A stretch of DNA of 64,000 bases from NCBI RefSeq assembly GCF_900099965.1, contig NZ_FNDJ01000011.1:62001-126000 (forward strand), written 5' to 3'. Of this stretch, positions 35,102-43,091 are shown in pieces. Origin of the DNA: Nonomuraea jiangxiensis. Its GTDB lineage: Bacteria; Actinomycetota; Actinomycetes; Streptosporangiales; Streptosporangiaceae. The position numbers and the translations under genes are program-made. Positions within the stretch are counted from its first letter, which is position 1. The number at the start of each line of letters is the position of its first letter. The notes beneath the pieces were generated by a model. It made no database searches and had not been told where the DNA came from. It was given only the letters and a program-made list of their open reading frames with translations.

Positions 35102-35289
35102 GTGAACGGGTCCATCGCGGCCGCTGTACGCGGCGAGTTCGGCGAGGTGCGTTTCACCGGCAGGCCCCGGGGCAGCCAGTTGTTCATCAACCCTCTCATG
35201 TCGATCTAGGCCATGCGGCAGACGTCGCCGCCGTCGAGGCGTTCCGGGAGGAGGTGGCGCCGCGCCCGCCCAAGGCGTTCCCGCACTAG
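35102..35289 (+). pseudogene. Frameshifted remnant or small ORF
   Basis: AGGAGG at 35088-35093 precedes a GTG at 35102 that opens a 35-codon frame (VNGSIAAAVRGEFGEVRF, ending FINPLMSI) with host-like codon use. Directly after, in a different frame, another coding-like stretch (DLGHAADVAAVEAF to KAFPH) runs to a TAG at 35287-35289. The simplest reading is a decayed gene joined across a frameshift. A genuine 35-aa peptide is the alternative. No family recognised. Confidence 0.4.
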
Positions 35290-35368
35290 CGCCGCTTCAA
35301 GAGACGGGCATGCTCGGGCTACTGGTGGGTAAAACGCAGGCACCGGCGTGAGAGCAATGGTGATCGCG

Positions 35369-35608
35369 ATGAGTCTCTCTGGAAGGGAACGCCGCATTCT
35401 CGCTGAGATCGAGCAGGCGCTCGAGCGGGAGGACCCCGAGCTGGCCCAGCGCGTCGCGGCTATCAACAAGATCGAGGGGGAGGGCAACACCTTTCCCCAG
35501 GCCTACGGAGAGCGACTGCGCGTGTGGGCTCTGGCCCACGTCTGGATGATCTTCTCGATCGGTGGCCTGCTGATCGTCCTGCTGCTGCTGGCCGTACTGA
35601 CGACCTGA
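35369..35608 (+). CDS. DUF3040 membrane protein
   Basis: Protein of 79 aa. The DUF3040 signature MSLSGRERRILAEIEQALE opens the protein. A single hydrophobic segment (IFSIGGLLIVLLLLAVL) ends it; the usual second segment is not evident. Upstream in-frame ATG codons exist (35357), but the family normally begins at this Met-x-Leu-Ser. Actinobacteria-specific family of unknown function. Confidence 0.85.
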   Translation: MSLSGRERRILAEIEQALEREDPELAQRVAAINKIEGEGNTFPQAYGERLRVWALAHVWMIFSIGGLLIVLLLLAVLTT

Positions 35609-35634
35609 AACGGCGGCCTGGGCGTCGGAGCCGC

Positions 35635-35865
35635 TCAGCGGCGGTGCCGCAGCACCGCAAGGTCGATGGCGGCCACCAGGGCCACCGCCGCCGCGATGGC
35701 GGCCTCCCAGCGCCAGACCTCTTCCCCCGTACGCATGGCCAGCACGACGAAGACCACCGCGATCACGACACCCAGCACCAGCGCGATCCAGGACAGGATC
35801 CGCCGGGCGCGCACCGGGCTGCGCGCGCTCACTGGCTCCGTGCCCTGCCGGTTACGCAGCCACAT
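35635..35865 (-). CDS. Small membrane protein (possibly DUF6343-like)
   Basis: Protein of 76 aa. The N-terminal RNRQGTEPVSARSPVRARR resembles the GTEP-x-x-ARSxLRxR motif of DUF6343 proteins. Two hydrophobic segments follow (ILSWIALVLGVVIAVVFVVL and AAIAAAVALVAAIDLAVL). It ends 26 bp from the convergent DUF3040 gene and lies 12 bp beyond the end of the DinB-like gene on its strand. Family assignment is tentative. Confidence 0.6.
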   Translation of the reverse strand: MWLRNRQGTEPVSARSPVRARRILSWIALVLGVVIAVVFVVLAMRTGEEVWRWEAAIAAAVALVAAIDLAVLRHRR

Positions 35866-35877
35866 GACGAGCCTCCC

Positions 35878-36576
35878 TCAGGCCAGGCACCTCAGAGCGG
35901 AGACGATCCGCGGGTCCAGCCGGGAGTCGCCGCCCAGCCGCCCCACCGTGGCCTCCACGAACTCCGGGTACGACAACGTGGCGTTGACCCCGTCCACGGC
36001 CGCCCAGATCTGCTCGGCCGTCTGCTCGACCTGCACCTTGGCCTCCTGCTCGGCCAGGGCGAACCGGCCCACCGCCACCCGCCACGCCGTCCGGTCGTCG
36101 ATCTCCTCCTCGGCCACGGGAGCGCCGACGTCGTCGGCGTGGGTGGCGTACTCGGAGTCGTAGTGGAAGGCCTGCCGGCCCGCCGGGTACGGCCCGGCCA
36201 TCGTGTCGAGCAGGCCGTCCGGCCCGAGCGCCCGCATGCGCCTGCGCGTCTCGCCGTTCCGCTCCCGCCACTCCTCCAGCACCTCTTCGACCGGCTTGCC
36301 GCGGCGCTGCCGTACGGACCACTCGTTGAAGTCGTTGAACCCGCTCACCCCCGCGCGCGCCAGCCGGGTCAGCAGATCCTGCACATCGCCGTCGAGGCAG
36401 GCGTGGTTGTACAGCTCCTCACCGGCCAGATGCCCGAGCACGTCACGGACCGACCAGCCTGCGCAGCGGGAGGGCCGCTCCCAGCCGGCCTCGTCAAGCC
36501 CCGCGAAGAACCGGTCGAGCCTGGCGGCTTCCCGGTCGAAGATGTCGAACGGGTTGAAATCCTTGAGCAGCTCCAT
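35878..36576 (-). CDS. Mycothiol-dependent maleylpyruvate isomerase-like (DinB fold) protein
   Basis: Protein of 232 aa with the mycothiol-dependent isomerase N-terminal domain. The RCAGWSVRDVLGHLAGEE motif contains the metal-binding His. Further metal His positions are likely in AFHYDSEYATHADDVG. ATG 36576 lies six bases from TAGCGT without a Shine-Dalgarno, so a leaderless mRNA is likely. Family members isomerise or detoxify with mycothiol; the substrate is unknown. Confidence 0.85.
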   Translation of the reverse strand: MELLKDFNPFDIFDREAARLDRFFAGLDEAGWERPSRCAGWSVRDVLGHLAGEELYNHACLDGDVQDLLTRLARAGVSGFNDFNEWSVRQRRGKPVEEVLEEWRERNGETRRRMRALGPDGLLDTMAGPYPAGRQAFHYDSEYATHADDVGAPVAEEEIDDRTAWRVAVGRFALAEQEAKVQVEQTAEQIWAAVDGVNATLSYPEFVEATVGRLGGDSRLDPRIVSALRCLA

Positions 36577-36624
36577 ACCGGGACGCTACCCCTCACGTGA
36601 TGACTTTCACGGCCTCTCGCAGGT

Positions 36625-36652
36625 CCGGGCCCCCGGAAAGCCGGAGGCCCGG
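36625..36652 (-). terminator. Terminator hairpin for the secreted protein gene
   Basis: CCGGGCCCCCGG (36625-36636) and CCGGAGGCCCGG (36641-36652) form a 12-bp stem with one mismatch and an AAAG loop, just past the stop of the gene at 36697-37413. Confidence 0.75.
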
Positions 36653-36696
36653 CCCCCAAGAGGGAGTCGGGCCCGCGGTGCTGCTGACTAGCGGAT

Positions 36697-37413
36697 TTAC
36701 CGGTAGACCCGCACGTAGTCGTAACGGCTCGTGCTGTCCTGCAGCTTGCTGTTGCCGCCGTACACCGCCTTGAACGTGCCGCTCTTGTAGGCACGGGTCT
36801 CGGCGCTGTACTTGCCGCCCCAGGAGGTGTAGTCCGAGGCGACCCACTTCCAGACGCTGGAGCCGCTCTGGCGGTAGTAGATGTTCACCTTCTGCCCGCG
36901 CACGCCTTCCCAGCGGCGGTCCTTGACCTGCAGGGCGCCTTCGAAGTGGATGTGCCGGCCCTTGCGGATCTTGGACGGGTCGGCGTCCAGGGAGACGCGG
37001 GTGTCGGCCTGCTTACGGACGACGAGCGTGAAGAAGGAGTCGTCCTTGGCGATCTCCTTGCCGGCGCGGTCGAACGCCACCGCGGTGGCCTTCCACTTGC
37101 CGGCCGGGTCGCTGTCGTTGAAGGCGACGGAGTAGCGCCAGTTGTGGAGGTCCCTGATGCTCTTGGCGCTCATGGTGTGGACGCCCTCGACGGGCGCCAC
37201 GCTGAGCTCCACCCGCCTGACGTCGCGGCTGGCGCCGATGTCGAAGTACGCCTTCGTCTCGCCGCCGGCCTTGACCACGACCGGGTTCGGCGAGATGTCG
37301 CGGATCCGCAGCTCCGCGGAGGAGGACGTGGAGGCGGAGGCGGCGCCCGCGCCCGTGACCAACATGGCCCCGCCGACCATGGCGGAAATAATGCCTACTG
37401 CGATCTTTCTCAT
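36697..37413 (-). CDS. Secreted beta-rich protein of unknown function
   Basis: Exported protein of 238 aa. The signal peptide begins MRKIAVGIISAMVGGAML, with probable cleavage after GAASAS. The mature protein looks like two Ig-like beta domains: about 35-135 (RIRDISPNPVVVKAGGETKA) and about 140-238 (KIRKGRHIHFEGALQVKD, ending SRYDYVRVYR). Such domains are common in streptomycete and Nonomuraea secreted calcium- or wall-associated proteins. A terminator follows at 36625-36652. No enzymatic motif. Confidence 0.8.
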   Translation of the reverse strand: MRKIAVGIISAMVGGAMLVTGAGAASASTSSSAELRIRDISPNPVVVKAGGETKAYFDIGASRDVRRVELSVAPVEGVHTMSAKSIRDLHNWRYSVAFNDSDPAGKWKATAVAFDRAGKEIAKDDSFFTLVVRKQADTRVSLDADPSKIRKGRHIHFEGALQVKDRRWEGVRGQKVNIYYRQSGSSVWKWVASDYTSWGGKYSAETRAYKSGTFKAVYGGNSKLQDSTSRYDYVRVYR

Positions 37414-37602
37414 GAGGGTGCTGATTCCTCTCCCCGTATTGACAAGGTGCCGGCCCGGGGTGGCCGACCCCACTACTCCTTAGAGGCACTGGACGAGGAA
37501 AAGGTTGGCTAAAGTTACCCGAAAATATTTGATCACGGTGTTTACCTGCGCTTCTGCCGGAAAATCCGTTTTGGTCAATCTTGATCCACTAGAGTCGATC
37601 CC

Positions 37603-38475
37603 ATGACCGACGTCTACACGCTCGGCGAGCCGGTGGGCGTCGTCTCCAGCGGCCGGGTCCGTCATGAGAGCGAGGCCAGGCTGGACGTCTGCGGGCCCGA
37701 GTTCACCCTGGCCGTCGCCCTGGCCAGACTCGGGCACCGGGCCGCCTACCTGGGCAAGGTCGGCGGCGACGAACTGGGCGCCAGAGCGCTCACCGTGCTG
37801 CGGGGCGAGGGCGTGGACGTCGCGGACGTGCGCGTGTCGGAGGGGCTGCCCACGGGGCTGCTCCTGAGGGACGGCCACGTGGCCAGGGAGCTCAAGGTCA
37901 CCCACTACCGCACCGGTTCGGCGGGCTCCCGCCTCTCGCCGGGCAACGTGCCGATCGACCGCGTCGCGTCCGCCAAGATGCTCCACGTCACGGGTCTCAC
38001 GGCGGGCCTGGGCAGGGAAGCGCTGGAGGCCGTACGGGTCGCCGTCAGCGCCGCGAAGAACGCCGACGTGGTGATCTCCTTCGCGGTCGAGTACGTCCCC
38101 GACTTCTGGCCGTCGGTACGCGACGCGGAGCGGGTGCTCGGCGAGCTGGCCTGCGACTCCCACCTGCTCTTCCTCCGCCAGGACGAGCTCGACCTGGTCA
38201 AGCCCGCCCTCACCCCGGAGCGCGAGGTCGTGGTGGACCGGGGTGCGAAGGGCGCCAGCGTGCGGGCCGACCGCATGCGCTACGACGTGCCGGGCTGGCA
38301 GGTCCCGGTGGTGGACACGGCGGGCTCGGGCGAGGCCTTCGCGGCCGGCTACATCAGCGCCGCCCTCGACGGCCTCACCCCCCAGGAACGCCTGCACCGC
38401 GGGGCGCTGCTGAGCGCCGCCGCGGTGACCAGCGTGAGCGACTGGCAGGGGTTGCCGACCAGGGACGAGCTCTAG
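37603..38475 (+). CDS. PfkB-family sugar kinase-like protein with altered active-site motifs
   Basis: Ribokinase-fold protein of 290 aa, resembling 2-keto-3-deoxygluconate kinases but shorter than usual. The second PfkB signature reads DTAGSGEAFAAGY, with Glu (E244) where the catalytic Asp of GAGD normally stands. The N-terminal GGAxxNVA signature is replaced by CGPEFTLAVALARLG, and the DPNxRxxLW segment by SFAVEYVPDFWPS. It may be inactive or have changed specificity. TAGAGT lies seven bases before the ATG (leaderless type). Convergent with the GH87 gene. Confidence 0.75.
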   Translation: MTDVYTLGEPVGVVSSGRVRHESEARLDVCGPEFTLAVALARLGHRAAYLGKVGGDELGARALTVLRGEGVDVADVRVSEGLPTGLLLRDGHVARELKVTHYRTGSAGSRLSPGNVPIDRVASAKMLHVTGLTAGLGREALEAVRVAVSAAKNADVVISFAVEYVPDFWPSVRDAERVLGELACDSHLLFLRQDELDLVKPALTPEREVVVDRGAKGASVRADRMRYDVPGWQVPVVDTAGSGEAFAAGYISAALDGLTPQERLHRGALLSAAAVTSVSDWQGLPTRDEL

Positions 38476-38493
38476 TCAGCAGTCGGGCGTGAG

Positions 38494-41400
38494 CTAGTTG
38501 GTCGTGAGCGTGAAGGTCGAGGTCGTGTTCTTGATGTTCTGCGCGTTGTTGCTCATGCGTAGGTTGTTGATGGTCGCCGAGCCGACCGCGGGGCCCTGGC
38601 CGGGCTCGGGCATCTCGTTCACCCAGATCCCGAACCCGGACTTGGCGTCGAAGGCGTCACCGCTCTTCTGCGCCCCGGTGATCGACACGTTCGTGAACAC
38701 CGTGTCCGTGATCGGGTTCAGCGGCGCGCCGCCGGAGTAGCCGGTCTGGAACATGATCCCGCTGTACGTCGGGTCCACGATGTCCAGGTTGCTGACCCGG
38801 ATGCCCTGGAACACCTTCGAGGAGGAGAAGATCCACAGGGCCGGGAACGTCTGCTGTCCCCAGAAGTGCCCGCCGGCTCTCACCAGCGAGATGTTGTCGA
38901 AGGTCGTCGGCGGGCTGGCCCCGAACCCGTGCATCGGGATGCCGAAGTCCAGCGAGCTGATCGTCACGCCGGGGTAGGTCAGCGTGTCGGCCACGTAGAT
39001 GTTCCTGAAGGTGTTGTCGTAGCCGCCGTACACGGCGATGCCCGCGGCCCGCCAGGTGAGCAGCGAGGTCAGGTTCTCGTAGACGTTGCCGAACTGCTGG
39101 CCGGAGTTGTTGTCGATGGCCGAGAACAGCGCGAAGCTGTCGTCGCCGGTGGACCTCGTCTCGATGTTGGTGACGTGGTTGCCGGTGCTGCCGTTGGTCA
39201 TGTTCAGGCCGTCGGCGAACACGTTCCTGATGCGCGAGTTCCTGATCGTCAGGTTGTCGGTATTGGTCCCCCACAGCATGCAGATCTGGTGTTCGACCCA
39301 GATGTTGTCGATGGTGAGGTTCGCCACGTTCGACAGGTCGAACACCTTGCCGGGGCCGTCGATGCGCGAGGTGTAGTTGCCGAAGTAGGCGAAGTTCGCG
39401 AACGTCGAGCCGTTGGCCGTGGCCTCCGCGCGGAAGCCGACGTCGGTGTTGTCCTGGCCGGTGGGCGCGAAGAACCTGGTGTACCACGGGCCGGCGCCGA
39501 CGATCCGGACGGACTTGCCGTACACGTGGAACTTGCTGGAGGTCTGGTAGTCACCCGGGGGCAGGTAGACGCCGACCAGGTTGGTCTCCATGCGGGCCCG
39601 GTCGAGCGCGTTCTGCACGTCCTGGTGGGTGAATCCGGCCGGTACGGCGTATCTCGCCGGGTCCGGGTTGGCGATCGGCGCCACCTGCTCGAAGTCGACG
39701 AAGTCGATCGCGTACGTGTGCGGGTTGGCCGCGTCCTTCTGCAGCCTGATCCTGCTGCCGGCCGGCACGGTGCTGCCCAGCATCGTGTTCGCCTCGTCGT
39801 AGATGTGCCGGGGCGGGCCGGAGCCAGGGGAGTTGTTCGGGCTGGCCTCGGCGCCGTAGAGCCAGGCGTAGCGGGAGGTCAGGTTGATCGCCTTGAGGAA
39901 CGTGCCGTTGACGTAGACGTTCAGGGTGGAGTTGAGCCCGCCGCCGCCCGGAGCGTCGGGCATGGAGAAGCGGGTGACCAGCGTGTTCGTGGGCGCTCTG
40001 GTGGTGAACTCGACGTAGGCGCCGTTCTGGTTCAGCGTCACCGCGCGCCGCCCGGAGGCCTCGCCGGCGATGGTGCCGATGTCCCTGCTCGGGCCGACGC
40101 GGGCGGCGCCGCCGCCGATCGCGGCGTCCTCGGCCTCGTACGTGTCGTACGGCATGTTCGCGCCGCGGCCCACGAACAGGGGCAGCTCGCTGGTGTTGTT
40201 GGCCCGCTTGACCGGCAGCTCGTTGGCGTCGGCCGCGAGCACGGTCCTGATCGTGTACCTGCCGTTGGCGGCCGTCCAGGTGCCCAGGTTCACCGGGGCG
40301 GTGGTCGAGCCGGGGGCGATGGCGCCGCTGATCGAGCCGGTCAGCGTCTGGACGACGGAGCCGGAGGCGTTCACGACGGAGAGCGTGATGCCGTGGGAGC
40401 CGGACGACGCGGCGACCGTGCCCTGGTTCCTGATCGCCACCGAGAACGTCACGGAGTTGCCCGCGGCGGGGTTGCCGGGCGTCCAGGCGACGGGGGAGGC
40501 GATCAGGTCGGCCGTGTCGACCGGGCGCACGGTCAGCGTGCCGGTGGCGGTGTTGTTGGTCTCGTTCTGCTCGATGACCTGGTTGTCCTCGTCCACCTTG
40601 GCGGACAGCTGGTACGTACCGGCATCCCTTGTCCCGATATTTGCGGACACGGTGGTCGACGCTCCGGCGGCGAGCGCGCCCACACCGGCCGTGCCGACCT
40701 TGGTGGTGCCCGCGTAGAAGTTGACCGAGGTCGCGCCGGAGCCGACGGTGCCGGCGTTCCTGACCGTAGCCGACAGCGTCACGGCGTCGGTCTCGACCGG
40801 CGAGCCCGGCGCGGCGGTCAGGTTCGAGACCGTCAGGTCGGGGTTGGCCGCCGGCGTGCCGAAGATCTGGAACTCGGCCACCTGCCCGCCGGGCGCGCCG
40901 GAGTTGGCGGTGATCTGCAGCCGCACGTCGGCGACCTTGGCGGTGACCGGGATGGTCACGGAGTTGCCGGTGGCCGGGTCGAACGTGTACGTGGCCGCGG
41001 AGACGAGGGAGGTGAACCCGCTCGCGCTCTGCTCACGGCCCAGCACCTGAATGGTCTGCGTGCGCCGGCCCCAGACGGGGTCCGGGTTGAGCTTGAGGGT
41101 GACCGAGGTCAGGTCGGCGTTGGCGCCGAGCTGCACGGTGAGGGTGTTGGGGTAGGCGGCGCCCTCCCAGTAGGTCTGCAGGTTGTTGTCGTTGGCGTTG
41201 GCCGGGACGAAGGTGTGGGTGTGGGAGGAGGCGGTCACCGGCTTGCCGGGGGCGAGGTTGTCGCCGCCGGTCGGCGGGTTGCCGGTGCCGGTGCCCCAGA
41301 CCTCGAACTCGGACAGCTGCCCGGCCGGCCAGCCGGTGTTGGCGGTGATCTGCAGCCGGACGTAGCGGGTGGTGGTGGCGGCGAAGGTGATCGTCGCCGT

Positions 41401-41763
41401 CGGGTTGAAGGTGTAGGTGGCCGAGGCCACCAGCGTGCTGAACGGTGACCCGGTGGCGCTGTGCTGCACGGTCAGGGTCTGGGTGCGGCTCGGCCAGCCC
41501 GTGGGCAGCTTGAGCACGAGCCGGTTGACGCTGGCGCTCGCGCCGAGGTCGACCTGGACCCACTGCGGGAAGGCGTTGTTGGCCGATTCCCAGTAGGTGG
41601 CCTGGTTGCCGTCGGTGACGTTCGCGGCGCCGTAGACGCCGGTGGAGCTGCTCGCGGTGGCGGCCTTGCCGGCGGCCAGGTTGGTGTCAGCTTGCGCGGA
41701 AGCCGCGGCAGGCGCGACCAGGACACCGATGAGTAACGTAAGGGCGGCTAAGAGAGCTCTCAT
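38494..41763 (-). CDS. Secreted GH87 alpha-1,3-glucanase/mycodextranase, multidomain
   Basis: Extracellular glycoside hydrolase of 1089 aa. Order of domains: signal peptide (to about 23, VAPAAASA), two discoidin-like carbohydrate-binding modules (about 28-165 and 175-315; NLAAGKAATASS and NLAPGKPVTASS), two CARDB/Ig-like modules (about 320-545), a beta-sandwich module (YEAEDAAIGGGA, about 550-690), and a C-terminal parallel beta-helix. The helix has D851 in FADGLNMTNGST and D874-D875 in STGDDSFALFSA. That spacing of 23 and 24 residues is the catalytic Asp triad of GH87 as I recall it. Likely endo-cleavage of alpha-1,3-glucan of fungal walls or bacterial mutan. The adjacent LacI is divergent. 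Confidence 0.88.
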   Translation of the reverse strand: MRALLAALTLLIGVLVAPAAASAQADTNLAAGKAATASSSTGVYGAANVTDGNQATYWESANNAFPQWVQVDLGASASVNRLVLKLPTGWPSRTQTLTVQHSATGSPFSTLVASATYTFNPTATITFAATTTRYVRLQITANTGWPAGQLSEFEVWGTGTGNPPTGGDNLAPGKPVTASSHTHTFVPANANDNNLQTYWEGAAYPNTLTVQLGANADLTSVTLKLNPDPVWGRRTQTIQVLGREQSASGFTSLVSAATYTFDPATGNSVTIPVTAKVADVRLQITANSGAPGGQVAEFQIFGTPAANPDLTVSNLTAAPGSPVETDAVTLSATVRNAGTVGSGATSVNFYAGTTKVGTAGVGALAAGASTTVSANIGTRDAGTYQLSAKVDEDNQVIEQNETNNTATGTLTVRPVDTADLIASPVAWTPGNPAAGNSVTFSVAIRNQGTVAASSGSHGITLSVVNASGSVVQTLTGSISGAIAPGSTTAPVNLGTWTAANGRYTIRTVLAADANELPVKRANNTSELPLFVGRGANMPYDTYEAEDAAIGGGAARVGPSRDIGTIAGEASGRRAVTLNQNGAYVEFTTRAPTNTLVTRFSMPDAPGGGGLNSTLNVYVNGTFLKAINLTSRYAWLYGAEASPNNSPGSGPPRHIYDEANTMLGSTVPAGSRIRLQKDAANPHTYAIDFVDFEQVAPIANPDPARYAVPAGFTHQDVQNALDRARMETNLVGVYLPPGDYQTSSKFHVYGKSVRIVGAGPWYTRFFAPTGQDNTDVGFRAEATANGSTFANFAYFGNYTSRIDGPGKVFDLSNVANLTIDNIWVEHQICMLWGTNTDNLTIRNSRIRNVFADGLNMTNGSTGNHVTNIETRSTGDDSFALFSAIDNNSGQQFGNVYENLTSLLTWRAAGIAVYGGYDNTFRNIYVADTLTYPGVTISSLDFGIPMHGFGASPPTTFDNISLVRAGGHFWGQQTFPALWIFSSSKVFQGIRVSNLDIVDPTYSGIMFQTGYSGGAPLNPITDTVFTNVSITGAQKSGDAFDAKSGFGIWVNEMPEPGQGPAVGSATINNLRMSNNAQNIKNTTSTFTLTTN

Positions 41764-41965
41764 GGGGGATGGCCCTTCGGCGGAGTCGGTTGGCCGAACC
41801 ATAAGATGTCATGCACATAGCCGCAATATTCCGACGAGATTTCGCAAACCTTTGACTGACTGCACTTGGTGAGTGATGTCCTCCGGCCCTGGTCAGGACG
41901 GCGGAATCAGCAGGAAGACCGCCCTGGTCGCGGTGCAAGGTTCGACGTCCGATCCACGTAAGCCA

Positions 41966-41996
41966 TTGCAAGCGCTTGCGCTCCAGGCCGTATAGT
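41966..41996 (+). promoter_or_regulatory. lacI core promoter with overlapping LacI operator
   Basis: TTGCAA (41966-41971) and TATAGT (41991-41996), spaced 19 bp, lead to an ATG six bases later. The operator GCAAGCGCTTGC (41968-41979), a perfect 12-bp palindrome of catabolite-repressor type, covers the -35 box. Confidence 0.75.
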
Positions 41997-42002
41997 TTGC
42001 GC

Positions 42003-42992
42003 ATGACGCGACGACTCGCAGAGGTGGCCAAGAAGGTCGGAGTGAGTGAGGCGACCGTGAGCCGCGTGCTCAACGGCAAGCCCGGGGTGTCCGACGCGAC
42101 CCGCGAGGCGGTGCTCACCGCACTCGACGTGCTCGGCTACGAGCGCCCGACCCAGTTGCGCGGCGACCGGGCCCGGCTGGTCGGCCTGGTGCTCCCCGAG
42201 CTGCAGAACCCGATCTTCCCCGCCTTCGCGGAGGTGGTCGGCGGCGCCCTGGCCCAGCAGGGGTTCACCTCGGTGCTGTGCACCCGCACGCTCGGCGGCG
42301 TCTCCGAGGCCGACTACGTCGACCTCCTGCTCCAGCAACAGGTCAGCGGCGTCGTCTTCGCCGGCGGCCTGTACGCCCAGGCCGACGCCTCGCACGGGCA
42401 CTACGAGCTGCTGCACGAGCGCAAGCTCCCCACGGTCCTGGTGAACGCCGCCGTCCGGCACCTCGACTTCCCACAGGTGTCGTGCGACGACGTGGTGGCC
42501 GCCGAGATGGCGCTCGCCCACCTGCGCGCGCTCGGCCACGACCGGATCGGCATGGTGCTCGGGCCCAAGGACCACATGCCCTCGCGGCGCAAGCTGGAGA
42601 AGTTCCAGGCGGCGGGCGGCGACCCGGAGCTGGTCGAGCACACGATGTTCTCCCTCGAAGGCGGCCACGCGGCCTCCACCCGGCTGGTCAGGCGCGGGGT
42701 CACCGGAGTCATCTGCGCCAGCGACCTGCTCGCGCTGGGCACGGTCAGGGCCGCCCGCCGCGCCGGGCTCTCGGTGCCGGACGACATCTCGGTCATCGGC
42801 TTCGACGACTCCGCGCTGATGAACTGCACCGAGCCGCCGCTGACCACGGTCCGCCAGCCGATCGACGCCATGGGCCGGGCCGCGGTGGACCTCCTGGTCG
42901 CGCAGATCGACAAGGCGGCGGTGCCCGCGGACGAGCTGCTCTTCGAGCCGGAGCTGGTGGTCAGAGCCTCCACGACCCGGGCCAAGGCCTGA
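42003..42992 (+). CDS. LacI-family repressor of the alpha-glucan locus
   Basis: Regulator of 329 aa. Helix-turn-helix RLAEVAKKVGVSEATVSRVL at residues 4-23 with NGKPGVSDATREAV hinge. The C-terminal sensor domain has VIGFDDSALMNCTEPPLTTV. The transcript is probably leaderless. It sits between the GH87 gene (divergent) and the importer operon (same strand), so it likely governs both. Nigero- or malto-oligosaccharides are the expected inducers by inference. Confidence 0.93.
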   Translation: MTRRLAEVAKKVGVSEATVSRVLNGKPGVSDATREAVLTALDVLGYERPTQLRGDRARLVGLVLPELQNPIFPAFAEVVGGALAQQGFTSVLCTRTLGGVSEADYVDLLLQQQVSGVVFAGGLYAQADASHGHYELLHERKLPTVLVNAAVRHLDFPQVSCDDVVAAEMALAHLRALGHDRIGMVLGPKDHMPSRRKLEKFQAAGGDPELVEHTMFSLEGGHAASTRLVRRGVTGVICASDLLALGTVRAARRAGLSVPDDISVIGFDDSALMNCTEPPLTTVRQPIDAMGRAAVDLLVAQIDKAAVPADELLFEPELVVRASTTRAKA

Positions 42993-43032
42993 GCGTGATT
43001 CAGTCGTTATCTTGCAATATGAAGTCGAAATC

Positions 43033-43061
43033 TTGCGGGTTCAGGGTGGCGATCCTATGGT
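43033..43061 (+). promoter_or_regulatory. Candidate promoter of the alpha-glucan importer operon
   Basis: TTGCGG (43033-43038) and TATGGT (43056-43061) are spaced 17 bp, 30 bp before the binding-protein ATG. Two direct ATCTTGC copies lie at and just upstream of the -35. Confidence 0.55.
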
Positions 43062-43091
43062 GTGGGCACCTCGCATCAGAAGGGTCAGACC

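Noticed and set aside
38866..41448. Very long open frame (860 codons) antisense to the GH87 gene
   Set aside because: High-GC codon bias keeps antisense frames open; the translation is Gly/Val/Arg/Asp low complexity without a domain or Shine-Dalgarno, while the opposite strand encodes a well-conserved enzyme.
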